From the IMG/VR virus record IMGVR_UViG_3300044237_001364, positions 1 to 24,185 of that record: DNA of 24,185 nt, one strand, 5' to 3'. The notes below the pieces were generated by a model that had not been told where the DNA came from, ran no database searches, and saw only the letters and a list, made by a program, of their open reading frames with translations. This document shows positions 1-8,018 of this stretch, piece by piece. This DNA comes from a virus. The number at the start of each line of letters is the position of its first letter. Position 1 is the stretch's first letter. A program made the position numbers and the translations under genes.

Positions 1-2
1 AC

Positions 3-359
3 TTTAATATGTTGAAGGCTGCTTTAACAGATCCCGAAATGGGAAGGTACTTTATTGAGTTAGTTAGAACAGGAAAGCCGTTCAGTGCAGACCGTGAGCC
101 ACAATTTAGAAAAGCTTTACTAAGATCTGTTGCTGCACAAGGAATAATCCTAGAAGACCTGCAACTTGAAGAAACGTTCCAAGATAAGTTTGGGAGAGAT
201 TATGTCTTAAATCCATCCTACGACACCCTTCTTAGAAAAGAAGGCAGTAAAAAAGTCCCTGTAAAGACATTTAAGTCAGTCAAGGACTTTAAAAAGAATA
301 TACCCACTCAACCTTCAGGGTTTAGTGTATTTGATATAACTCCTACAATAGAGGAATAG
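3..359 (+). CDS. C-terminal part of an unknown phage protein (cut by window edge)
   Basis: The reading frame is already open at the first bases, so the ATG at 9 may be internal and the true start probably lies outside the window. About 118 codons are visible, ending at a TAG. The visible part is mixed helical and charged, has no cysteines or membrane segment, and ends in PTIEE. I do not recognise the family. It is followed after 4 bases by the next rightward gene, so the two are probably co-transcribed as the end of a rightward, possibly structural, operon. That role is inferred from position only. Confidence 0.6.
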   Translation, partial: FNMLKAALTDPEMGRYFIELVRTGKPFSADREPQFRKALLRSVAAQGIILEDLQLEETFQDKFGRDYVLNPSYDTLLRKEGSKKVPVKTFKSVKDFKKNIPTQPSGFSVFDITPTIEE

Positions 360-363
360 TGAG

Positions 364-708
364 ATGAAACAATATAACAATGGTCAGCGTAAAGCCATGT
401 CATATGGGGGTATGCCAATGCGTAAACCCATGATGAAAGGCGGTATAGCAAAGAAAAAGCCCCGCAAGAAAATGCAAATGGGGGGTATGTCTGCCACACA
501 ACAGCAGCAGAATATGCAACAGAATATGATGCCAATGACATCTGGGCAGATGAATCAGATGCAAACCGACATGATGCAGACTCCTAAGTTGCGGATGTCA
601 AAAGGTGGAGAGGCATTTGGTATGTTGAGTGTAAAGGCGGGGATAGACAACAACCCGAAACCAACGCAAGCTGATCGCATAGCCGGGGCAACAAAGAACA
701 AGCGTTAG
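364..708 (+). CDS. Met/Gln/Lys-rich small phage protein
   Basis: 114 residues of very biased composition. Residues 1-45 are basic and repetitive (MRKPMMKGG, KKKPRKKMQMGG). Residues 45-75 are almost only Met, Gln and Asn, and the tail is a more ordinary ADRIAGATKNKR. No cysteines and no membrane segment. It is probably disordered. A GAGG Shine-Dalgarno sequence lies 9 bases before the ATG, inside the end of the preceding gene. I do not know a function. Low-complexity Met/Gly/Lys-rich proteins occur near structural genes in marine phages, so a virion or DNA-associated role is possible but unproven. Its TAG overlaps the TAA of the opposing gene. Confidence 0.7.
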   Translation: MKQYNNGQRKAMSYGGMPMRKPMMKGGIAKKKPRKKMQMGGMSATQQQQNMQQNMMPMTSGQMNQMQTDMMQTPKLRMSKGGEAFGMLSVKAGIDNNPKPTQADRIAGATKNKR

Positions 709-926
709 ATATACCTGCTCGACTTGTCCATCATTTCATCTCCCATAGACTGCAAATAACGCAACAGGGATGCTACAGAGTGTGAACCTTCATACTCCGG
801 CATCCCTTTGTTCATGGTAGATTCAAACTCTTCAGGTGGCACACCATCCCAAGTCAGTTCGATGTTTCCATCTTGATTCAGATACACTGTGAATTGAAAT
901 AGATTAGCTTTGTGCTTCTTTGACAC
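705..926 (-). CDS. Small unknown protein, last gene of the leftward replication operon
   Basis: 73 residues starting at a GTG codon. The start is supported by AGGAG 7 bases upstream and by a 23-base overlap with the end of the upstream gene. Residues 8-30 read as a possible beta hairpin (FQFTVYLNQDGNIELTW), followed by acidic helices. No known motif. It is the promoter-distal gene of a long leftward operon, and its stop codon overlaps the stop of the rightward gene ending at 708. Function unknown. The GTG start and close packing argue that it is real rather than a chance reading frame. Confidence 0.65.
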   Translation of the reverse strand: MSKKHKANLFQFTVYLNQDGNIELTWDGVPPEEFESTMNKGMPEYEGSHSVASLLRYLQSMGDEMMDKSSRYI

Positions 927-1389
927 TATCTAGCTCCTGTATAGCTAGGTTATAGCAGTCGGCTTTAAAAACAAAACCGTTGGCAGGATCAACATCTCCT
1001 GTCCTGTATCGTGTCGCTTTCTTGTAAAACTCTGGCTTGGCTATCTCACCAAGTATCCACGCTTTACTGTGGTCGGTAAGTATGCGAACAAACACATAGC
1101 TGTCGCAATCCTGTTTGGTTCCGTGTGCTGCAACAGAACAATCGTAGTTTGGTGAGGGTGTGGTGTTGCACCGCTTGGTCTTCACATCCACACGCCGTTC
1201 GTCAACTAAGATATCAAAGTCCTTGCTGTTGGCCTCTGTGCCGCCTGTGTAGTCCTCTACAATAATCTCGCCTATAGCACCCACCACATTAGATAGACTG
1301 CCCGTTATGCTGCCCTGTAGTACCCCTACAGTGGCGGCTTTCTTTTTGGCACGGGCAATAATCTCAGGTGTTATCTTGATCTGTATCAT
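904..1389 (-). CDS. PD-(D/E)XK nuclease-like protein
   Basis: 161 residues. An acidic residue in a helix (GE at 40-41), then D59 and DVK at 68-70 (DFDILVDERR, then VDVKTK), fit the E...D...(D/E)xK core of restriction-endonuclease-like folds. The C-terminal half (YVFVRILTD, KAWILGEI) looks like the alternating strands and helices seen in predicted endonucleases of this fold. ATGA overlap with the ribonucleotide reductase gene indicates translational coupling; there is no strong Shine-Dalgarno of its own. A role in DNA processing or host DNA degradation is inferred from fold and operon. Four cysteines at 74, 84, 95 and 144 do not form an obvious metal site. Confidence 0.6.
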   Translation of the reverse strand: MIQIKITPEIIARAKKKAATVGVLQGSITGSLSNVVGAIGEIIVEDYTGGTEANSKDFDILVDERRVDVKTKRCNTTPSPNYDCSVAAHGTKQDCDSYVFVRILTDHSKAWILGEIAKPEFYKKATRYRTGDVDPANGFVFKADCYNLAIQELDSVKEAQS

Positions 1390-3314
1390 GCCACATTCAA
1401 ATCCACCACTTCACACACCCCAGCAGTACAGGCAAGCTCACGTGATCCACTCGTGTTATCTTCTTTTTCAAACTCTGTTAGTTTGTTCCAGTCGATGGTT
1501 ATGGTGCTGTACATCTGTTTCCACTCATTATACTCATCAGGTTCGATATCCTGATATGGTGCCTGTTGATACGTGTGATCACTGTAAGGAAGGAACGACA
1601 CGCCTGATGCCACATCAAAGTTGTCATACACCCACGCACCAACTTCCATCCACTCATGTTCCTTCACAGTCACTGTGATAGATGGTTTGTGCTCACACCA
1701 ATGCACAGCGTAGGTTTTCCATAGTTCTAGCTGTTGTATAGCCGTAGTTTGTGTTCGTGTAACCGCACCCTGTGGAGATTTCATAGGAAACGAAAACACA
1801 GTAACACTATCAGGCTTCATCATATCACGTTCATTGTGCACACCCTGTTCAATCAGGAACTGTGTCAAAGGATCTTTGTTATCCCCACGAACTGTGCGAA
1901 TGAAATAGTCGTTGTGTCGTGCATGAATGCCACTAGCTGCGTCCACGAGTTGAGATACAGTACCCGACGGCTTTACACAGGTGATTGCTGCACTCTGCGG
2001 TATTCCAAGCATAAGGGCAAATTTCTCGTTCGTATCCACTGCCTCTTGTCGCATTTCTTCTAGCCAACGTTTGCTGTCTACGTTCTTTGAAAGAACGGGA
2101 TGATCCATGATACCAGTCAAGGATACGCCTAGCAAGCGTTCTTCTTCTGTATTGTCCTTCCATACTTTCCTCAAATATTTAAAATCTGTTAAGGTAGATT
2201 GCAAAGTCCCAAGAATTGTAGCTAAACGAACTTTACGTTTCAGATCATTCAATGAATCGGATTCACGAACTACAACCTCTGACAAGTTACAAAACTGGTA
2301 ACCACGCAGGATAATTTCTGAACAGGGGTTTGTACCCCACATATGTCCCGTTTCACGCCGTCCATTACGAGCAACCTGTTTGTCTGCTGCCTCACGGTTG
2401 AACATACCACGCTCACCAGACTTACTATCATACAATGCAAGCCACTCACGCATGAATGTACCCATCTCAGGTTTTGACTTGTATGCCACAGAATTGTTTG
2501 CCAATGCTCGTTGTGGTTCTGTTTCCCACCACTGACCTGACTTAGCATGTGCCATCTGATCATCATTCAAGTTGGACAAGCTAATTAAGGCAGAGCGACG
2601 AACACCACCTACAACTACAACCTCACCAACCTTACACATGATGTCGTGACACTCAATCGGAAACAAGCGTCTGCCCTTTGCTTTCTTAAATACTTTGACA
2701 GTAAAATCAAACAAATCAAGTAATGGTTGTGGTCCACTTGCACGACCGCCCATAATTTTGAGACGGGCACCAGCTTCACGTATTTCGGATACGTCCCACG
2801 TCGGCACTTGTCCTGCGTATAGTAAAGCAATCAATTCCCTCAGTGCTTTTGCCCATCCCGGCTTGCTATCTGCTACCTTAATAACGGTGCTAGAATTATT
2901 AAAATTATCAGAAATTACGGGAAGTCTATCAACATTCTCTCTTTCCACACTAAAACCAACACCTGTGCCACACATAAGAATGTACATGCACTCATCAAAC
3001 GCACGGGGACTATCAACAGGAATATAGCTACAATTGTAGCCACAGATATTGTCACGAGCAAGAGCCGTACCTGCTGTCATCATTGCTCTCATACTTGGCA
3101 TAACATCTAAGTTCAACACAGCCTCACGTATTTCGTCTGCTGTGTCTTTATCTAACTTAATGTTACACTTTCCTTGAATATGATTATCCATAAAATTAAT
3201 ATATCTATCGACAGTCTCATCCCAGTTTTCACGACGCTCTTCATCATCAAGCCAACGAGCATACCGCGATTTGTGTATAAATTGTTGATAAGATGTTGGT
3301 AACATGTTGCTCAT
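1386..3314 (-). CDS. nrdJ: Adenosylcobalamin-dependent (class II) ribonucleoside-triphosphate reductase, monomeric type
   Basis: 642 residues. Converts ribonucleotides to deoxyribonucleotides for phage DNA synthesis, using a thiyl radical generated by coenzyme B12. Visible catalytic set: C95 (NCSYIPVD) and C342 (QFCNLSEVV) as the reducible pair, C331 with E333 in the NPCSEI motif as thiyl radical and proton donor, and the C-terminal shuttle pair C629/C634 (CTAGVC). Lone CGTGVGF and KPSGT segments also match the family. The C-x4-C tail and length resemble the monomeric Lactobacillus RtpR type (about 739 residues), here about 100 residues shorter. No small beta subunit or flavodoxin gene is seen, as expected for class II. 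Start chosen at 3314, with GGAG 7 bases upstream and ATGA overlap with the DUF3310 gene. Phages using it depend on host cobalamin and thioredoxin. Confidence 0.95.
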   Translation of the reverse strand: MSNMLPTSYQQFIHKSRYARWLDDEERRENWDETVDRYINFMDNHIQGKCNIKLDKDTADEIREAVLNLDVMPSMRAMMTAGTALARDNICGYNCSYIPVDSPRAFDECMYILMCGTGVGFSVERENVDRLPVISDNFNNSSTVIKVADSKPGWAKALRELIALLYAGQVPTWDVSEIREAGARLKIMGGRASGPQPLLDLFDFTVKVFKKAKGRRLFPIECHDIMCKVGEVVVVGGVRRSALISLSNLNDDQMAHAKSGQWWETEPQRALANNSVAYKSKPEMGTFMREWLALYDSKSGERGMFNREAADKQVARNGRRETGHMWGTNPCSEIILRGYQFCNLSEVVVRESDSLNDLKRKVRLATILGTLQSTLTDFKYLRKVWKDNTEEERLLGVSLTGIMDHPVLSKNVDSKRWLEEMRQEAVDTNEKFALMLGIPQSAAITCVKPSGTVSQLVDAASGIHARHNDYFIRTVRGDNKDPLTQFLIEQGVHNERDMMKPDSVTVFSFPMKSPQGAVTRTQTTAIQQLELWKTYAVHWCEHKPSITVTVKEHEWMEVGAWVYDNFDVASGVSFLPYSDHTYQQAPYQDIEPDEYNEWKQMYSTITIDWNKLTEFEKEDNTSGSRELACTAGVCEVVDLNVA

Positions 3315-3634
3315 GTTTTGTCTCCTTGTGTTTCGATTAGTTTGTTAAGGTACCATTGTGCTTTTTTGAGATCTTCAATTCCGTTTTTGTATCTGTACCG
3401 CCAGAGATACTTGATAATGTTTCCTTGCAGGTAGTATTGAAACCCATCGTCTGTCGCCGCCGCGATTGCTTCAATGCACTCGACACCTGCTTGATTGTAG
3501 TGTGCCGGATTGTTGACAAGATCTACACCCCCGTATGCTTCTTTACCTGCCTGTTCTGCAAAATCGTAAGATGGTGGGTAGTCCTCTATGTTATCTACAT
3601 CCATCTTAGATTTCATAAATTTCTCGTGTCTCAT
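3311..3634 (-). CDS. DUF3310 (SaV-like) phage protein
   Basis: 107 residues. Residues about 38-103 carry the hallmark of DUF3310: NPAHY, then ECIEAI, then GNIIKYLWRYRYKNG and EDLKKAQWYLNKLI. The first 35 residues are charged and variable. DUF3310 proteins are common in tailed phages. T7 gp1.7, a nucleotide kinase, is to my knowledge grouped with this family, so a role in nucleotide metabolism is plausible and fits the adjacent ribonucleotide reductase. No Walker A motif is visible. ATGA overlaps on both sides couple it to its neighbours. Confidence 0.85.
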   Translation of the reverse strand: MRHEKFMKSKMDVDNIEDYPPSYDFAEQAGKEAYGGVDLVNNPAHYNQAGVECIEAIAAATDDGFQYYLQGNIIKYLWRYRYKNGIEDLKKAQWYLNKLIETQGDKT

Positions 3635-3984
3635 TGCTTCTTTCCAAAATCCACTCTAACCACGTTATCCTTAACAAGTTTAACAACATTTTCATCGTCT
3701 ATATCTTCTTCTTCGATAATCTCTTCTCCTGTTATACGAAACTGGATAGTAGCCAACCCATTATCATATACATCATCCGTGTGATTCCGTATGAGATCTA
3801 TAGATCCCTCGTGCATCACCATAGCGGGATTATAATCCTCATCGTTCTCATACTTTTTGCCTGTTGTATCATACGCAGAAAGAGTAAACTCATTGTCCTC
3901 TGTGGGACGTAATATAATGTAGTATCTATCAGGGAGTAAAGACATTACTTCCATAGACTTTTCTATTTCATTAATATCACTCAT
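3631..3984 (-). CDS. Unknown acidic phage protein
   Basis: 117 residues, with a cluster of acidic residues at about 86-97 (EEIIEEEDIDDENV) and several predicted strands (YYIILRPT, FTLSAYD, TIQFRITG). No cysteines, membrane segments or catalytic motif that I can name. It sits between endonuclease I and DUF3310 with ATGA overlaps on both sides, so it is translated with the replication genes. Function unknown. Confidence 0.65.
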   Translation of the reverse strand: MSDINEIEKSMEVMSLLPDRYYIILRPTEDNEFTLSAYDTTGKKYENDEDYNPAMVMHEGSIDLIRNHTDDVYDNGLATIQFRITGEEIIEEEDIDDENVVKLVKDNVVRVDFGKKQ

Positions 3985-4457
3985 TTCTTACACCAATCTG
4001 TTGGAATAGAACCTTCAGCCCACTGAAAGTTGTGACGCTCACACCAAGAAGCATAGGTTGTCTTGCTGCCCTTGTAAATCTTATTGTTTGCTCTGACGAA
4101 CACAAAACGTATATCTTTGTCTGGATGTTGTTTCTTTACAAGTATCATCTTCACACGATCATCTTTTGTAAGGTGACCTTTCGCTTCGACATAAACATCA
4201 CTATCCGGCAAATAAAAGTCAGGTGTATAGTTGCGCGGTTGAGGTATATATTGAAACTTTATTGTTTCATACTCAAACTTCACACCGTTTTTAGTCAATG
4301 TTCTGGCTAACCCCAATTCAAATTGAGATCTATATCCTGCTTTTTTCAAAACTCTATCCCCACTGATGCCATTCTCTTTAGTAGATAACTTGCCAGTTTT
4401 GGTGATAGTCTTTCTATATTGGTGAGTTCCGTTGTTAAAGGGTGCATAGGCACACAT
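3981..4457 (-). CDS. Endonuclease I, Holliday junction resolvase (T7 gp3-like)
   Basis: 158 residues. T7 gp3 family enzymes resolve branched phage DNA before packaging and help degrade host DNA. The active-site set matches T7 E20/D55/E65/K67: E47 (YRSQFEL), D80 (YTPDFYLP), and E91 with K93 (VYVEAKG). DIRFVF (about 115-120) and KGSKTTY followed by WCE are also characteristic. T7 gp3 acts as a dimer with swapped strands. The ATG at 4457 has GGGGGA 6 bases upstream but gives an unusually long 112-base overlap with the preceding gene. A TTG overlapping that gene's TGA (about 4349) would leave only five residues before the conserved core, fewer than T7, so the ATG is preferred. Confidence 0.92.
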   Translation of the reverse strand: MCAYAPFNNGTHQYRKTITKTGKLSTKENGISGDRVLKKAGYRSQFELGLARTLTKNGVKFEYETIKFQYIPQPRNYTPDFYLPDSDVYVEAKGHLTKDDRVKMILVKKQHPDKDIRFVFVRANNKIYKGSKTTYASWCERHNFQWAEGSIPTDWCKK

Positions 4458-4726
4458 ACATATCCCCCAGTGTGAGAAGTTCTACCTATCTTTTGTAATT
4501 CCAATTCTACAGTCTTGATATCTCGTGCTTCCGTTTCAGAGGTAAGAGATCCGTCCAAGCTGTAGTTTTCAACTAAGGTCAGTGGTAAACCGTTATCATT
4601 CAAACGTATTTGACATATACGTCTCTCTCCACCACTCTTCTTAGCTGACTCGACATATATATGATACAGGTTCTTATTCATCTGCATCAACTCCACATCG
4701 TAATTCTTTACAAAAAGAAAGGGCAT
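4346..4726 (-). CDS. Unknown phage protein between Cas4-like nuclease and endonuclease I
   Basis: 126 residues from the ATG at 4726, which overlaps the TAA of the upstream nuclease gene (TAATG) and has AAGGAAC just upstream. A longer frame to 4759 exists but lacks that support. The N-terminal part is rich in beta-forming residues (MPFLFVKNYDVEL, NLYHIYVESAKK), and the C-terminal part is helical (LSPKLASYLLKRM). No motif recognised. The last third overlaps the start of endonuclease I in another frame. Function unknown. Confidence 0.65.
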   Translation of the reverse strand: MPFLFVKNYDVELMQMNKNLYHIYVESAKKSGGERRICQIRLNDNGLPLTLVENYSLDGSLTSETEARDIKTVELELQKIGRTSHTGGYVCVPMHPLTTELTNIERLSPKLASYLLKRMASVGIEF

Positions 4727-5589
4727 TATAGTTCCTTTTTCTTCAAGGAAGAATACCACACTTGCGGTGGAAATTTTGCTTTGGATGTAACACGGTCATA
4801 TAGAATAGCATCAGGCCAGCAATGATACCTATATCCACACATGGTGCACTCACGAGGAACTAATTTGTTCCCTGTTTGCATCTCTTCCCCGTTCTTTTTA
4901 TATGTTTCAGCTACGGATTTGTATGGTTTGAAAGGTTTTAAATCGGGATTAGCAAGGAAACGTATCCGCTCCGCTGCATCCTTCAAATAGTATTCTTTAT
5001 CATCCTGACACCAGTCAGGCACATCTACTACAGCAACCTGTCCGTTTGATTTGTTGACAACTATCCAACCACCAAAGGGTAGACCTGTTGCTTCAGAGTA
5101 CAAGAACCCTTGCATAAGATAACCAAAGGGGTCATCTAACTTTAATTTTTCATAACCACCCAATCCTGTGAACTTATAATTAAAAGACCAGTCACTTGCT
5201 GACTTCACATCCCATACTTTGTCTACACCCATTTCATCTTTTATGATGACATCTAAGGTGCCTCTAACAAGTTGATTAGCTATAGTTAATTCAACAGAGC
5301 GTTGGTAATCTACAATCTCAACCCCTGCCTCTTTCATAATAGCCATAAGTATAGATTCAGTTAAGTCACCAAACATAAATCTAAACAGAGTATTGTATTC
5401 CATCTCTTCCTTGACACCTTGTTTGTCAAGAACCTGCTGGCATAAGGGACGACCCAAGCCAGACATGCGGACACGATAATCACCACGTTGAGTGCCAAGT
5501 TGCTTTATTGCAGATTCTTTGCACTCTTGTTGAAAGGCAGAAATAGTCTCAGGGGAGACGGTAGTTTCCCCCCTGAGAGCCTTCGACAT
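4726..5589 (-). CDS. Cas4/RecB-like PD-(D/E)XK exonuclease with probable iron-sulfur cluster
   Basis: 287 residues from the ATG at 5589, chosen because AGGA lies 5 bases upstream and it falls just after the upstream stop; a longer frame to 5649 would overlap the SSB-like gene. Nuclease residues: E78 (GDLTE), D113 (RGTLD), D127-x-K129 (WDVKSAS) and the QxxxY motif at Q160-Y164. Cysteine C50 plus C248-x2-C251-x5-C257 (CTMCGYRYHC) match the four-cysteine 4Fe-4S arrangement of Cas4 and AddB nucleases. T7-like phages have a 5' exonuclease (gp6) in the comparable operon position, so this may supply recombination or host DNA degradation. No Cas1, Cas2 or CRISPR array is nearby, so an adaptation role is not supported. 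Confidence 0.85.
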   Translation of the reverse strand: MSKALRGETTVSPETISAFQQECKESAIKQLGTQRGDYRVRMSGLGRPLCQQVLDKQGVKEEMEYNTLFRFMFGDLTESILMAIMKEAGVEIVDYQRSVELTIANQLVRGTLDVIIKDEMGVDKVWDVKSASDWSFNYKFTGLGGYEKLKLDDPFGYLMQGFLYSEATGLPFGGWIVVNKSNGQVAVVDVPDWCQDDKEYYLKDAAERIRFLANPDLKPFKPYKSVAETYKKNGEEMQTGNKLVPRECTMCGYRYHCWPDAILYDRVTSKAKFPPQVWYSSLKKKEL

Positions 5590-5602
5590 GTAGTCCTGTA
5601 TT

Positions 5603-6463
5603 TTAAGCAGCGTCAACATCAACAAAGTCCGCTGCAAGATCGATGTCATCGTCGTCAGCGATAAGCTTTACAGCTTCCCGATGTTGATTCATTACACTTT
5701 CGTTATGGCCTTTAACAGTGTCAACAAAAGTAGCCATGAGATCTTTATCTTCCTGAGATATATCTACCTCTCTTGCAAGAGTAGGCACAGGAGTCCAGAA
5801 AGTTACGCTACCATTCTTCTGACGGTGCGTGGATAAAAATACTTCACACTTTTGCATGAGTTTCTTCTGCTTTGCCAAACCATTAATAAAGTCACCAATA
5901 GGCTTGAATCCAGACCGCTTGAAGTAAGCAACGACTGGTTGATCAGAAATTGCTACAGCGTTACCTGATGCATCCTTAAAGTCACCACTTATCTTACCAT
6001 AGATTACCTGATTACAAACGACAGCACGGGATGCAAGATATCTTGGGTCATCTTTATCCATAGCGTTTTCTTCATCACGAGTTAAGCGACCACACTTATT
6101 GCCACCAACTGTGTCGGGAAACATACCGGAGAAGGTTGGATTCTGGACAGACTTGGAAGCAAACGTTCCTGTCTCTTGATCCCACAAGCTGTATTCAAAC
6201 ATCCGTAAGATAAAACGAATTGTTACCGTTTCCGCGTAGATAAATCTACCGTCGAGATACATCTTCCACGAGCCACGAGGTAAGGTTTGACCATCCTCTG
6301 TCTCTGTATCATAATTAATATTCAAACGAGGCAAGCCAACTTGACGGTTTGTGTTACCGCCCTGTCCACTTGCTTCCATAAATGCTTCCATATCATCATT
6401 GTTAAATGCTGCTACGATTGCATCCATGCTATCTACATTTGCGATTTCTGTTCCTTGTTCCAT
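5603..6463 (-). CDS. Probable single-stranded DNA-binding protein
   Basis: 286 residues from the ATG at 6463. The chosen start has AAAGGAG about 10 bases upstream; an ATG at 6484 has no Shine-Dalgarno. The middle of the protein is strand-rich with aromatic residues (GSWKMYLDGRFIYAETV, FRYT-like segments), which would fit an OB fold. The C-terminus is strongly acidic (IADDDDIDLAADFVDVDA), the hallmark by which phage SSBs such as T7 gp2.5 contact polymerase and helicase. It lies between polymerase and exonuclease genes, the usual neighbourhood. I recognise the type rather than a specific family. A recombination annealing protein is the main alternative. Confidence 0.65.
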   Translation of the reverse strand: MEQGTEIANVDSMDAIVAAFNNDDMEAFMEASGQGGNTNRQVGLPRLNINYDTETEDGQTLPRGSWKMYLDGRFIYAETVTIRFILRMFEYSLWDQETGTFASKSVQNPTFSGMFPDTVGGNKCGRLTRDEENAMDKDDPRYLASRAVVCNQVIYGKISGDFKDASGNAVAISDQPVVAYFKRSGFKPIGDFINGLAKQKKLMQKCEVFLSTHRQKNGSVTFWTPVPTLAREVDISQEDKDLMATFVDTVKGHNESVMNQHREAVKLIADDDDIDLAADFVDVDAA

Positions 6464-6503
6464 ACTTTTAATGCTCCTTTGCATTAGGGTTACAAAATGT
6501 ATT

Positions 6504-8018
6504 CTACAGGCTTACTTCTTCCAAGTCAAGCCAATTCTTACCTATTTTTAATTCAATTCCAACGGGCATGTCATACTCCACACCATACCTGTTCAAAGTC
6601 TCTTCAGGTAATGATTGCATAGCGTAAGACAACAGGTTGATACAGCCCTCTTTTTCATCAGGGTGTACGTCCAACACAATAGAATCGTGCACTGTGTTGC
6701 ATATTACAGACTTCATTTCTCTTGTCTTCATCATCCTGTTCAAACGAACGAGAGCAGCAGGTAATAGGTCTGCAGTGGCAAATCCCTGCACAGGGTAGTT
6801 ACAGATAGCAGTACGGTTCGTTGCCGTTCCCCACTCTGTCCACCTCACACCGGGGAACGCATACTGTCTACCACTAGGCAGGGTAATCATCTTCTCTCTA
6901 ACAGCCTCTTTCTGCAGTTCTTTATGCCATTCAGTAACGCCCTCATACTTATCCTTAAACGCTCTGTAATATCTTTGCTGCGATTCAGTTCCCGTGACAC
7001 CACCATATAGGGGCTTGAAAGTATGGGCTTTTGCTTCTTGGCGTGAGCATCCGATAACACTTGCAGTATAGCTATGAACATCTGTACCATCCTCTACATC
7101 TTTATATGCCTGACTGTCTTTTGCAAGAAATCCAGCCACCCTAAACTCTAATTGCGAGTAATCCCCCTCAAGTATAAGCCCATCCTTGAAACGGCTCTCG
7201 ACCACCTTCCGTATAGCGAAGGTATTTCCACGTGGCATATTTTGAAAGTTAGGATTGCGAGACGAAAGGCGACCCGTCGCCGTAATACACTGCATGAACT
7301 CTGGGTGGATGAAACTATCCTCGTCAACATTGTTTTTCATTCCCTCTACAAAGGTGTTCAAGTAAGTACGCAACGCACTGTATCTTGTGTATGCGGTTAC
7401 AAACTCTCGTGCGTCACCAGACAAATCAGTCAACCTGTTTTCCAACGTGGATCTGTCTGTCTTGAATCCAGCCGATGCTGTATCCATTGGATCACGAGGT
7501 ACAAGTTTGAACCCAGCAACCTCGCGGGTTGGCATATAGATCACCCCGGCACCCCCGCAGGGTTTACACACACGAAGTATCTTACTTGGTTTACCATTTT
7601 TATTGACAGGTCTGACCTTGCCAAAGCCAACACACCCGGCACACTGTGATCCACGTGTTTTATACACAACCTCTGTCATGTTCTTGACAGCAGACTTGAA
7701 CTCCCCACGCTTCATACGAGTACGCATCTTAGGCTTCATTGTGTTGCCCCGCATCTCATGCCCCAAATTAAAGACACGTCGTGAATAGAGCAACGTGCTC
7801 CTGTCATCAGGGCTAGACAAGTTTATGGGGGTATCCCCCACAGCATCACGTGCAAGCCGCTCTAGGTGAACCTCAAGCTCATCCATCTCCTGCTGATACT
7901 CTTGTCGTATCTGTTCTAGTGTGTCTAAGTTAATCTTTAAACCGTTCTGCTCCATACGAGCAAGAACGTCAGTCATCTCAAGCGACAACCTCAACGTTGG
8001 TAGTAAAATCCGATGCAT
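6504..8018 (-). CDS. DNA polymerase family A, polymerase subunit with DnaJ-like zinc finger insertion
   Basis: 504 residues. The polymerase core is complete: TGRLSSRNPNFQN (248-260), motif A with D286 (EGDYSQLEFR), O-helix motif B at K330-G339 (KAHTFKPLYG) and motif C H444-D445 (VHDSIVLD). There is no 3'-5' exonuclease domain; that is encoded by the overlapping upstream gene. An insertion in the thumb region holds two CxxCxGxG-like knuckles, C126/C129 (CAGCVGFG) and C151/C154 (CKPCGGAG), resembling half of a DnaJ central zinc domain. As I recall, this was reported for phage HMO-2011. Start at 8018 is supported by GAGG 9 bases upstream and by homology beginning soon after (EMTDVLARMEQNG). A start at 7976 would lose part of this helix. 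Confidence 0.93.
   Translation of the reverse strand: MHRILLPTLRLSLEMTDVLARMEQNGLKINLDTLEQIRQEYQQEMDELEVHLERLARDAVGDTPINLSSPDDRSTLLYSRRVFNLGHEMRGNTMKPKMRTRMKRGEFKSAVKNMTEVVYKTRGSQCAGCVGFGKVRPVNKNGKPSKILRVCKPCGGAGVIYMPTREVAGFKLVPRDPMDTASAGFKTDRSTLENRLTDLSGDAREFVTAYTRYSALRTYLNTFVEGMKNNVDEDSFIHPEFMQCITATGRLSSRNPNFQNMPRGNTFAIRKVVESRFKDGLILEGDYSQLEFRVAGFLAKDSQAYKDVEDGTDVHSYTASVIGCSRQEAKAHTFKPLYGGVTGTESQQRYYRAFKDKYEGVTEWHKELQKEAVREKMITLPSGRQYAFPGVRWTEWGTATNRTAICNYPVQGFATADLLPAALVRLNRMMKTREMKSVICNTVHDSIVLDVHPDEKEGCINLLSYAMQSLPEETLNRYGVEYDMPVGIELKIGKNWLDLEEVSL

Noticed and set aside
1307-2063. Open frames on the plus strand within the ribonucleotide reductase gene
   Set aside because: Shadows antisense to a gene with all catalytic residues; Cys- and His-rich by chance and without ribosome-binding sites.
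3981-5589. CRISPR adaptation module (Cas4-like gene plus neighbouring nuclease)
   Set aside because: The neighbour is T7-type endonuclease I, there is no Cas1 or Cas2, and the operon is a replication operon.
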